This document shows, piece after piece, positions 36,770 to 46,607 of a DNA stretch of 64,000 nucleotides (position 1 is the stretch's first letter; the number at the start of each line of letters is the position of its first letter). The notes beneath the pieces were generated by a model. The model saw only the letters and a list, made by a program, of their open reading frames with translations, was not told the origin of the DNA and made no database searches. Source of the stretch: Ceratodon purpureus. Its lineage: Eukaryota; Streptophyta; Bryopsida; Pseudoditrichales; Ditrichaceae. The DNA lies in assembly GCA_014871385.1 (NCBI GenBank), contig CM026425.1, positions 14,389,668 through 14,453,667 on the forward strand, given 5' to 3'. The translations under genes were made by a program, and so were the position numbers.

Positions 36770-39700
36770 AGGGCGGCCCATTAAGAAGGAGGACGGACAG
36801 AGTTCATCCGAACAGGATACTTCATCCATCCGACGGGAGGGTAGACTGGATGAAGTCCGAACGGGACTGGAGGAGGACCTTGGACCGGGTCAGGGTATTA
36901 GGGGTTTAGAGCCACAGCCAAGGAGAAGCGCCGACATTGCATTCTGGAGTTGCCAACAAAATAGGGCGAGCAGCGTGATTTGGAGAGAAGAAGAGGCGAG
37001 AGAAGGCCAAGGAGAGGAAGTGGAGAGAGAACTCAGAGCAGATCATAGCACAGGGATAGAGAACAGTGAGGCAGATACTTTCGGAGAAGCTAGGGAGAGA
37101 GAGTGGCGCAGTTTGGGGCAGGTAGGCGACTTCACTCACACGAGAGGACCAGCGCAGTTCAACCCGGAAGAGAGGGCGGCGCAGTTTCGGAAAGAAGAAC
37201 AGGAGCAGCAGCGGCTCCAAGAGGAGCAGCGGCGCCGACACACCAAGGAGGAGCATCAGCAGCAGCGGCTCCAAGAGGAGCAGCAGCGCCGACACACCAA
37301 GGAGGAGCATCAGCAGCAGCGGCTCCAAGAGGAGCAGCAGCGCCGACACACCAAGGAGGAGCATCAACAGCAGCGGCTTCAAGAGGAGCAGCGGCGCAAC
37401 GAGGAGCACCAGCAGCAGCGGCTCCAAGAGAAGCAGCGACAGCTCCGAGAGGAGCAGCAGCGCCAGTTCCAACTCAAGCAGCAACAGCTCAGGGAGGAGC
37501 AACAAAGCCAGCTTCAAGAGAAGCAGCGGCGACTTTGGGAGGAACAACAGTGCGAGTTTCAAGAGAAACAGCAGCGACTTAGGGAGGAGTACCAACGCCA
37601 GCACCAAGAGAAACAGCGGCTTCTACAGAAGGAACACCAGCGCCGAATCGAGGAGAAGTACCGGCAGCCTGATCGGGGAACTCTTCACTGCAGCAGGTTG
37701 GAAACCCTAAGGGGCGGTGACAGACAGGAAGAAGAAGGACACCGAGGCAGGGAAGACGAGGATCAACAGGAAGCGGTACAGTTCAGAAGCAGTGGAAGGG
37801 AGATTCGGCTCATAGAGGAAGAACAAGGGCAGCAACATCAGGGCCAGCAAAGACATTCCACTCAGGTATTTTCCACGACAATTGAGTTTTGGCGCACATT
37901 GCAGATTGAGCACAGGAAGAGCAGGGAAGGCCATACTCCGAATGAGGGAACTATAGAGCCAAGGGGACTGGTCGGATCAGTGGAAAGGGAAAATCAGGTC
38001 AGAGAAGGAAGGGGAAACAGAGTGAAAGCAGAAGGAGTAGAGGATCACTTCGGAACTCAAGAACCGCGACTGACTTTCCAAGATTGGGCCAGGGAGGAGA
38101 ATAGGGAAGGAAAAAAAACAGTAGAAGGGACAACCAGAATACAGGGAGGAACGATGGCGACGGAAGGAACCACAGGGCAGAGGGAAGGAAAGGAGCCAGC
38201 CCAGAAGCAGGGACAGTCTAAGAAAGGGACCCTGCACCAGTACATGAAGGGACCAGAGACAGCAGGGCAGGTCGAAGAGATGGAGATACAGGAGGGAGAG
38301 GAGGCTCCGCCACAGCCAACTCAAGCTACCTCCGAAGGGGACCGAAGGCCAGCACCAGTCTTGGAGCCAGAACTGAAGAAAGCAGGAGCAGGAACCCGAA
38401 GAAAACAGACGGAGGCCATGGCCAGAGCTCCCAAGCAAATCATGGTAACCAGGAAGAAGAAGAGGGGAATGAAGCTTACCTTTCTTCCCCTAGAACACTG
38501 GAAAACTTGGAGAGATCTCAAGGACGATGTCTGGGCTGAAAAGGTAAGCCTCGGGAATTTCTATGAGTATACATGGCCAACCCCTAGGACAGAGTTAGTT
38601 GCAGATTTCATAGAGGGTTTCCAGTACATAAAAGGGGAGAAACCGGACAATACCACCCCGATCAGAGCCTCGGTGAGAGGAATTCCAGTGGAGATCACCG
38701 CATGGACTATACAGCAGGCATTAGGGCTAGAAGGGAGCAAGATCGCACCAAGTCCCAAGGCTAACGGAGAATTGGACACCCGACACATGAAGCAGTTTGG
38801 TCTCACCCGAGCAGATCACACTTCTGATGGGACCAGAATCAAGGGGTTCGATGAACCATATCAAGACAGAGTCAAGGCACTGGTGGAGATCATGTGCGTA
38901 AAGAAGAAGTCATTCTATGCTAGCAACGAGCTGCTGGAAAACATATACCAGGCCGTGAGGAAGGGGGACCATAACTGGGCCCCATTGATTTTGTCCAGCC
39001 TACGCCGAATGCTGATTCGGGTCCACACCAGCGAGACCAGGGAGATCAAAGGGGGCGAACTTATAGATGCTCTGCTGAGAAACTGGTTCCCAGATGAGGA
39101 GCAGTATGTCGACCCGGAGCCAGGCCAGGAGGATGAGGAGGACGAGGACCAGGATAGCGAGGGTCAGCCTGATATAACACCTATCAGGCCGGAGGCCGAC
39201 CTTCCACCAGATGGAATTAGCGAGGAGGGGACCACACTACGACGACTGACCAGGGGCAGAAAGGACCAGGAGAAGAAAGCCGAGGAGCAGCATTCTCCAC
39301 CCCCACAGCAGGAACGAGGCACCAGGAAGCGCAAGAGGAAGGTTCAGTCCTCCCCCTCTACACAAAGAGATCAGGGGGCCACCTTCAAAAGATTGAGGAG
39401 GCAGAACAAGCAGCCAAGGTATAGGGACAGTACCACAGGGTCTCTGGATTCAGTGGAGGCAGCAGAAGTCGAGAGAGGCGCTATCACCTCCAAGACTAGG
39501 CGAACCCCAAAAGCCAAGGCTAAGAAGCACCAGAAGGGAGGAACAGAGCAGCAACCAGCTGAGACACCCAGGGAGGCGTCCAGGACCTTGTTGACACTGA
39601 GAACCTCTCAGCATACCGGAGAGACCAGTAACCGAGAACCACCAGTATTGGAACAACCAGGGGGTTTAGCACCGATGGCCGATCCTCAGGACCAGCAGCG

Positions 39701-40628
39701 GCCAGAGGAGGTAGTACACCAGACCGATGCTTTGCCACCAAGAAATCTGAGAGGGGCGTTTCAGTCAACAACCACTGGGAAGACAGAGGTGGCAGGTGGA
39801 CTGGAGCAATTGTTGGACCAGATGCGTGTCTGGATTGGGGAGATAGGGCGGATTAAGGATCTACAGGACCAGCAGGAGCAGCAGAATCCTACTTACGATG
39901 AGTTGGTTGCTAGGAACCAGGAGTTAGAAGGGAGGACGAACCAGCTAGCTACCCAACTCTATGCTGCGGGCCAGGAGTTGACGGAGCTTAAGAAGACATG
40001 GGCAGAGACCAGGAGGAAGCTCACAGTTTTCACGGAAGAACAGCAACAGGAACGAGCTAGGTGGGCAACACAAGGTGTGGAACTTGAAGGAAGGAGGCAA
40101 CAGCGACTGGACCTGGAGTTGAAGACGAATGCAAGGCTTCAAGACTACGATCGACTGGCTCTTGAGAATCAACAGCTTCGGCTACAGTTAGAGGTGGCAG
40201 AAAGATCTGCCACTCCGGCTAGTCGTGGTCTAGCCCGTCACTTGCTAACCACATCGAAGAAGCAGGTCTGCGAGGAATTGAAGACTTATACGGAGGATCA
40301 GGAGAGGCTTAATCGGTACTTAGTTCGTTTTGCAGATGCTTACCCTTCATTTGTGTATTGGTCCGATGATGAGCAGGTGGCCACAGAGGAGGTAGCGACA
40401 CCGGAACAGGCCATAGGGGCAGAAGAGGCGAGTCTTTTGACTCGGACATGTGGGGTGGTTGAAGGGATACCCAGGGAATTCACACCAGTCTCGGCGGTTG
40501 GATCGGCCTCGGCAGCAGGACCATCCTCAACAACAGGGCCAGTAGCAAAACGGACACTGCCCGGACCAACACCGACACCAGGAGTACCAGAAGAAGCGGC
40601 TACCGAGACTGCACCAGCTAGTGGCTAG
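36723..40628 (+). CDS. Second long ORF of the LTR element (about 1,300 codons)
   Basis: It follows gag-pol with a short overlap in another frame. The N-terminal third is a Q/E/R-rich coiled coil, including three near-identical tandem units of [17 protein letters not shown] type at about 37200-37390. The middle (about residues 590-780) is a globular domain with [28 protein letters not shown] and [12 protein letters not shown] know similar segments only from plant mobile-element proteins. The C-terminus is again charged and coiled. There is no signal peptide or membrane segment, so it does not look like an envelope protein. Function unknown. Confidence 0.7.
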   Translation: MIEVIKGREKGMGQFRGRPIKKEDGQSSSEQDTSSIRREGRLDEVRTGLEEDLGPGQGIRGLEPQPRRSADIAFWSCQQNRASSVIWREEEAREGQGEEVERELRADHSTGIENSEADTFGEAREREWRSLGQVGDFTHTRGPAQFNPEERAAQFRKEEQEQQRLQEEQRRRHTKEEHQQQRLQEEQQRRHTKEEHQQQRLQEEQQRRHTKEEHQQQRLQEEQRRNEEHQQQRLQEKQRQLREEQQRQFQLKQQQLREEQQSQLQEKQRRLWEEQQCEFQEKQQRLREEYQRQHQEKQRLLQKEHQRRIEEKYRQPDRGTLHCSRLETLRGGDRQEEEGHRGREDEDQQEAVQFRSSGREIRLIEEEQGQQHQGQQRHSTQVFSTTIEFWRTLQIEHRKSREGHTPNEGTIEPRGLVGSVERENQVREGRGNRVKAEGVEDHFGTQEPRLTFQDWAREENREGKKTVEGTTRIQGGTMATEGTTGQREGKEPAQKQGQSKKGTLHQYMKGPETAGQVEEMEIQEGEEAPPQPTQATSEGDRRPAPVLEPELKKAGAGTRRKQTEAMARAPKQIMVTRKKKRGMKLTFLPLEHWKTWRDLKDDVWAEKVSLGNFYEYTWPTPRTELVADFIEGFQYIKGEKPDNTTPIRASVRGIPVEITAWTIQQALGLEGSKIAPSPKANGELDTRHMKQFGLTRADHTSDGTRIKGFDEPYQDRVKALVEIMCVKKKSFYASNELLENIYQAVRKGDHNWAPLILSSLRRMLIRVHTSETREIKGGELIDALLRNWFPDEEQYVDPEPGQEDEEDEDQDSEGQPDITPIRPEADLPPDGISEEGTTLRRLTRGRKDQEKKAEEQHSPPPQQERGTRKRKRKVQSSPSTQRDQGATFKRLRRQNKQPRYRDSTTGSLDSVEAAEVERGAITSKTRRTPKAKAKKHQKGGTEQQPAETPREASRTLLTLRTSQHTGETSNREPPVLEQPGGLAPMADPQDQQRPEEVVHQTDALPPRNLRGAFQSTTTGKTEVAGGLEQLLDQMRVWIGEIGRIKDLQDQQEQQNPTYDELVARNQELEGRTNQLATQLYAAGQELTELKKTWAETRRKLTVFTEEQQQERARWATQGVELEGRRQQRLDLELKTNARLQDYDRLALENQQLRLQLEVAERSATPASRGLARHLLTTSKKQVCEELKTYTEDQERLNRYLVRFADAYPSFVYWSDDEQVATEEVATPEQAIGAEEASLLTRTCGVVEGIPREFTPVSAVGSASAAGPSSTTGPVAKRTLPGPTPTPGVPEEAATETAPASG

Positions 40629-40753
40629 AGTAGAACTAGGGGGGTATACTGGTAGGACCAGTAGTGGACTCTTTTTAAATTTTTATTTCCTTTTTTATTT
40701 TTGGCTAACTACATAAAACTAGAAGCCAGAGCATCTGAGGGCAGATGCAGACT

Positions 40754-40763
40754 AAAAGGGGGA
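40754..40763 (+). promoter_or_regulatory. Polypurine tract
   Basis: AAAAGGGGGA, three bases before the 3' LTR, is the usual plus-strand primer site. Confidence 0.8.
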
Positions 40764-40766
40764 TAA

Positions 40767-41364
40767 TGTTAAAGGGATTTTTTGAGCAGTAAACAGTAAA
40801 CTACTAGGAGCAGTAAAACAGTTAGGAGCAGTAAAACAGTTAGTTACTGCGGATTTCCTAGTTACTGCGTTTTGGATGAAGTTTTGACAGTCGGATGAAA
40901 AATCGACTTGAATGAAAAACGGACAGCGGATGACGACGGCTAGGGTTTGGGGGGGGTTAGGGAGGAGTGAGGGTGGCGGCTCTCACTCTCTCTCACTCTC
41001 TTGCAGAGTTTTGTGTGGCTATGGGGATTAGGAAGTAATGTTAGGAGGTTAGGAAGATTGAGGGCCAGGGCAGGACTGATTGGAGCAGTATTGCTTGTAT
41101 GGGACAGACTTTAATGCTGAAAGTAGAGCATGTTGAAGACATTGGAGTGTGTGTAATGATTACTAGGGATTTGAGGGAAATGGGGTGTTGGGTAGTTGCA
41201 TTGATAGCATTTGAATGGAGCAGGGGCTGAATCTATTAGGTACAGTTAAAAGCAGAAGTGTGAGAAGCAGCAAGTGAAGGGTAGTGTTAATTTTTGTGGG
41301 TTTCCTTTTTGCTTGAAATAATAGACTTAGCTTTTGAAGGGTGAAGCTAAATCACCCTTTAACA
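40767..41364 (+). repeat. 3' LTR
   Basis: 598 bases, apparently identical to the 5' LTR. It is followed by the GGAGG target duplication at 41365-41369. Confidence 0.95.
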
Positions 41365-44300
41365 GGAGGTTGGCTCATACACCGGGGATGTAGGCATGTA
41401 CACTGGAGATGTAGGCATGTACACTGGCGAGGTAGGCATGTACTGAGGAGAGTGGACCTCGAGAGGTCCACTTTCCACACCTACAGGGTTGGCTACATCA
41501 CAGGTACAGTAGTGCTGATCAAATGAATCCGAAAGATCGGAAACATTGATCACAGAAATGGGGGAAGTGCCGGACATCTCAGGAGCATCGGAAGATACCT
41601 AGAGTAGAAGAAATGAAGTGAGGATGAACTTAAATTTTTAAGGCGAAAAGAACTGGAATTCATAAGCAGAAGAAAACAATATAAATTGAAAATTGAATGA
41701 AATACCTCAGTTTCTGCTGGCGTCGGGTCTTGAGGTTCGCTCCCCAGATGATCTCCATCAGAATCCTAAGCAGTGTGATAAATATTTGAAAATAGAGCAA
41801 TCAAACCACAATGTCGACAAGGCTCCCAAAGAACTTTAAAAACATATAAAAAGTTCTAAAATTCTTTTCAAGACTTTGAGAGCATACACGGTTTCACCAA
41901 AAAAAAACAAATACAGAAAATCCTCAAAATGTCCCATGTAAAAAAAATCAAAAAAGAACATGAAAATACATGATTTGTTTCTCACAAAAATTCAGTGATT
42001 CAATGAAGACTTCGAGACCATATACGTATGGAGAGAACAAACAAAGCCGAATATAAATAAAGATAAAGAAATAATGCAAAATCCCCAAAATGACCCATGT
42101 ACTGCCGGCCTACTGTCGTTGACGACAGTAGGTTTGGAGATTTTTATTTTTTAAAATAACCCCAATAAAACATGAAAATACATGATTTGTTTTTCACAAA
42201 AATTCAGTGATTCAATGAAGACTTCGAGAGCATATACGTGTGGAGAGAACAAACAAAGCCGAATATAAATAAAAATAAAGAAATAATGCAAAATCCCCAA
42301 AATGACCCATGTACTCCCGGCATACTGTCGTTGACGACAGTAGGTTTGGAGATTTTTATTTTTAAAAAAAACCCCAAAAAAACATGAAAATACATGATTT
42401 GTTTTTCACAAAAATTCAGTGATTCAATGAAGACTTCGAGAGCATATACGTGTGGAGAGAACAAACAAAGCCGAATATAAATAAAAATAAAGAAATAATG
42501 CAAAATCCCCAAAACGACCCATGTACTCCCGGCCTACTGTCGTTGACGACAGTGGGTTTGGGGTTTTTTTATTTTTTATAAATTCCCAAAAAACCACGAA
42601 ATTACGTGTATTTATTCAAAAATATTTTGATTGTCTTTGAAAAATCCAAGAAAACCATTAAAATCCGTGTTTTTTTCACATAATTTCAGATTTGATAAAA
42701 ACTTTCAGAGCATACACGTATTTACGGAACAAACATTGCCCAATAATAAACAAAATGAAAAAAAGTATTCAAAATCCCCAAAATGACCCTTGCACTCCCG
42801 GCCTACTGTCGTTGACGACAGTAGGTTTGGGGTTTTTTTATTTTTCAAGAATTCCCAAAAAACCACGAAATTACATGTTCTTTTTTACATACATTCAGAT
42901 TTTCAATTAGAGTTTTAGAACAGAATCCCATGCACATAACACAAAATGTCGTAGAAAAAACATATTAAAAAAACAAAATACAAAATCCCGAAAATGAGCC
43001 TTGTACTCCCGGCCTACTGTCGTTGACGACAGTAGGTTTTGAGTTTTTTAATTTTTTAAAAATTGCAAAAACAACCATTAAAATACGTAAAAATAATCAC
43101 AGAAATTCAGATTTGCATTAAGACTTCTTGAGCATACACACATTCCATAACACAAAATATCGAAGAAAAAACAAAAAAAAAGAAACAAAATACAAAATCC
43201 CAAAAATCAGCCGTGTACTCCCGGCCTACTGTCGTTGACGACAGTAGGTTCGGGAGATTTTTATTTTTTAAAAATTGCAAAAACAACCATTAAAATACGT
43301 AAAAATAATCAAAGAAATTCAGATTTGCATTAAGACTTCTTGAGCATACACACATTCCATAACACAAAATATCGAAGAAAAAACAAAAAAAATTAACAAA
43401 ATACAAAATCCCGAAAACCAGCCTTGTACTCCCGGCCTACTGTCGTTGACGACAGTAGGTTCGGGAGATTTTCATTTTTTAAAAATTGCAAAAACAACCA
43501 TTAAAATACGTAAAAATAATCACAGAAATTTAGATTTGCATTAAGACTTCTTGAGCATACACACATTCCATAACACAAAATATCGAAGAAAAAACAAAAA
43601 AAATTAACAAAATACAAAATCCCGAAAACCAGCCTTGTACTCCCGGCCTACTGTCGTTGACGACAGTAGGTTCGGGAGATTTTCATTTTTTAAAAATTGC
43701 AAAAACAACCATTAAAATACGTAAAAATAATCACAGAAATTCAGATTTGCATTAAGACTTCTTGAGCATACACACATTCCATAACACAAAATATCGAAGA
43801 AAAAACAAAAAAAAAGAAACAAAATACAAAATCCCGAAAACCAGCCTTGTACTCCCGGCCTACTGTCGTTGACGACAGTAGGTTCGGGAGATTTTCATTT
43901 TTTAAAAATTGCAAAAACAACCATTAAAATACGTAAAAATAATCACAGAAATTTAGATTTGCATTAAGACTTCTTGAGCATACACACATTCCATAACACA
44001 AAATATCGAAGAAAAAACAAAAAAAATAAACAAAATAAAAAATCCCGAAAATCAGCCTTGTACTCCCGGCCTACTGTCGTTGACGACAGTAGGTTCGGGA
44101 GATTTTCGTTTTTTAAAAATTGCAAAAACAACCATTAAAAATAAGTGTGCAGCCAAGTACCCGAATGCACATCCAATCGTTCCTGGGTACTTCGCTACCA
44201 AACCACAAAGGAGTCTCATCGGCTGAAATGACTGCATAGAACTGCAGAGTAATAATAATCAGAGAATTGCAATCATTCTAAAAACGACAAAGTAAAGAGT

Positions 44301-46000
44301 CAACTCAAATATAACCTAATCGCACCGAGGAAGGCTAAAATGCTTACAACTGCATCAACACAGCCCTTAACAGTTTCCGTACTACCAGACGTGATCTAAA
44401 CCGCGTTGATAGGAAGTTCCTAGACTTTTTCACTGATGACAACAAAGTTTCACCTCCCAATAATATTCTCGTTCTTAAACCCAGGTCACAACTACGGAAG
44501 CGAAATCAAACCCATCGCCTGTAAAATGCAACGAAGAGAGCCCAGAATAAGAGATACTCGCCGGCCTGCCTCTGTTACTGTTCTGACCAAGAGAAGAATC
44601 CTTCCACAAAGGATCCCGATGGCAAGAATTGCTAGTAATCTACACATCACCGCAAGCTCACACGTCCACTCAGGATCTAATCCGCGGAGACTAATTCCAA
44701 GGGATCGCCTCCCCTCCGGTCACTCCAAGAGGCAGAAAAAACTCCAAAAAATCAACCAGCTCAAGCACAAAACCGGTACACCGACCCGATCCCCTCCCAA
44801 ACAACCTCCCCTCACAACACTCTCCACCACTTCACAAACCAACCTTCACCAACAAAACAACACACCGCAACCCATTACAACTACCCACAACCAACAGACC
44901 ACAGCCCACAACTTTAAAGAACAAACTCAAGCGACCCGTACATCTTGATTGTACGGCCAGATCTCATAACCCCAAACCCAACCCATTCAAAAAAACCCAT
45001 CATTGAAGAGGTACGGCTGGTCAGACGCCGTACCTGCTCTCCATCCTCAAGGTCCTCCTCCCCGTCGTCGCCGTCCGTTCGCTCCTGGTCGTCGGTCGCC
45101 TCCCCAGCCAACCCGAGCTGCTCAACACCTCCTCCTTGCTCGTCCGCGACCATGTCGCCAAGGCCCTGCCCCGCAGCCACTCCTCCCACTTGCTCCTCGT
45201 CGTCTCCCCTCATCAGCTCCAATCTTGCTGCCATTGCCTCGCCCCCTTCCCCTGCTCTCAGTATCTCGGACCTCGCCCTCCTTGCAATAGCCACCAAATG
45301 CTCCAGTTCGCTCCCCTCTCCTGCAAGTGAGCCTCCAGTCGAATCTCCAAGTACCCTTATCCTTGGGTATCTCTAAGCATAATTTTAAAATATTTACAAC
45401 CGTCATTTCTGAGGCATTCTTGTGAGATTAGAAAATCCATTGGAAATATGCGTAATACAAATAAAATTACGTATATACTAAAGCATCCGCCTAATATAAT
45501 ACTGAATTAATATAAACAATCAAAATCCGTCAAGAGGGTATAGAATAACTAACCTCATCCGAGTTAAAATGTAAATTTGATTGAGAATCCGTCTTCCCCG
45601 TCAAAGAGTCATTGAACTGGATAGACGGCTGCGGTGACTCCACTCTTTGACTACAATTAAAGACCAATTCTTCCGTCATGGCCTCACGTGCAACTCCACT
45701 TGAGAATATCACCTTTTCTTGCTCGTGTTCTTCAAGGACAGAGTTCTCTAAGAAATCTTCCTCTCGCTCTACTATTGAATCCAGAATGAGTTTACGAATG
45801 CTACAAAACTTCAATGCTACAGGCAGACCTGCTCCTCTCCTTTTCACGGGTGCACTCAAATGATCACTTTTAAATACCACCTTCTTACGTGATGCTCTCC
45901 TCTTCCTAGCTCTCCTATTCGTAAAATCTGTACCACCTGCTTTTCTTCTAGGTTTAGGAGTGACATAAGTGGAGGGAGATGGCCCTCCACTCTGCTTCAT
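41365..46000 (-). CDS. 5' exons of the ParB-methylase gene, with CTD-like heptads
   Basis: Directly beyond the LTR element the minus-strand frame is in register with the exon at 11881. It encodes four CTD-like heptads (three YMPTSPV, then YEPTSPx), on acceptor CTCTAG/GTATCT near 41600. The next exon, 41706-41766, is DSDGDHLGSEPQ-like and acidic. Possible further exons: about 44130-44236 (ADETPLWFGSEVPRNDW, acceptor CTCTGCAG), about 45020-45300 (acidic, VAIARRARSEILRAGEG) and 45554-46000, starting at ATG 45998-46000 and giving a basic N-terminus (KPRRKAGG, RRARKRRASRKK) that may be a nuclear signal. The satellite at 41.8-44.1 kb would be an intron. The link from the first exons to 41766 is not proven, and a separate gene is possible. 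Confidence 0.42.
41385..41460 (-). repeat. 21-bp repeat encoding YMPTSPV heptads
   Basis: Units of GTAGGCATGTACACTGG-A on the + strand, read on the - strand as YMPTSPV. This is close to the RNA polymerase II CTD heptad YSPTSPS, keeping Y1, P3, T4, S5 and P6. Confidence 0.75.
41820..44140. repeat. Satellite of about 211 bp with a perfect hairpin per unit
   Basis: Ten copies of an 11-bp stem (CCTACTGTCGT / ACGACAGTAGG) with a TG loop start near 42109, 42321, 42533, 42802, 43013, 43224, 43436, 43647, 43859 and 44070. Spacing is 211-212 bp except one of 269. The spacers are A-rich with CATACAC-type and CAAAATCCC-type blocks. Stem bases are almost unchanged while the spacers vary more. On the proposed model it lies in an intron of the ParB-methylase gene. 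Confidence 0.9.
44240..45018. other. Spacer with P/T-rich ORF, unassigned
   Basis: A 170-codon + strand ORF at 44436-44948 is T/P/Q/N-rich (LHQQNNTPQPIT) with no domain and no convincing start context. I do not credit it as a gene. Confidence 0.3.
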
Positions 46001-46060
46001 GTGTCTAAGTAACCTAATGACCTTCCTCACAATAAAGGACACCCTAGAACTTCAGCTCTG

Positions 46061-46068
46061 CTTATATA
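46061..46068 (-). promoter_or_regulatory. TATA box for the minus-strand gene
   Basis: TATATAAG on the - strand, about 60 bases before ATG 46000. This supports 46000 as a true gene start. Confidence 0.55.
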
Positions 46069-46509
46069 CTCATCATTCCTAACAACTACTGAACAACACC
46101 TCGTATCATAATATTAATGATCACTGACATGTACCTCTAAAAATGGTCACTCACATTGTACAACTAAAGATATATGAATTTTGAATTAAAGTTCATGTGC
46201 AAATAAATATAATTGAAATTCATCCGGGAATCAATATCATCTCCACTTAAATAGATTTTATGACAAAGGGTCACCTATCACTGAGGCGTGGCCATGAGTC
46301 CTAGACTGAAAGGCGGCTACAGCTAATCCTTGACATGCTGTCTACATCAAAAAATCAAACCACGATCTAAAGTGGTACTGACATGAGTTAATATAAGTAC
46401 TCTTAAATTCTCATTACGGCGCCAGTGATAACTAACTCTGTTACTTACGATCTAACTAACTTCCGTTACTCGTGATTCAGATTCATTTCCTCAGATGCAA
46501 CTACAACTG

Positions 46510-46517
46510 TATATAAT
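46510..46517 (+). promoter_or_regulatory. TATA box for the MULE-like gene
   Basis: TATATAAT, about 90 bases before ATG 46608. With the minus-strand TATA it makes a divergent promoter region of about 600 bases. Confidence 0.5.
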
Positions 46518-46607
46518 CATTGTATTGGACCACATCAGTCTCTTATTCCTGTGCACCTTCACTCGATTATTCTCTCGTTCCTGTGCACCTTCACTCTACG
46601 TTTCACT

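Larger units (their letters stand above)
11882..41364 (+). mobile_element. Ty3/gypsy LTR retrotransposon, with a nested DNA transposon
   Basis: The span is 29.5 kb, of which 15.8 kb is an inserted DNA transposon; the retroelement itself is about 13.7 kb. Parts in order: 5' LTR 11882-12479, primer site from 12481, leader split by the insertion, gag-pol 29600-36769, a second long ORF 36723-40628, polypurine tract and 3' LTR 40767-41364. The ends are TGTTAAAGG and CCTTTAACA, with a GGAGG target duplication. The LTRs look identical over all 598 bases by eye, so the insertion is very recent. It looks whole. It lies in an exon of the ParB-methylase gene, in the opposite orientation. Confidence 0.93.

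Noticed and set aside
41820-44140. CRISPR-like array (regular palindromic repeats)
   Set aside because: Spacing is ~211 bp, the spacers are homologous to each other, and the setting is a eukaryotic intron; it is a satellite.
44436-44948. 170-codon P/T/Q-rich ORF
   Set aside because: No domain, no splice or promoter support, low-complexity composition.
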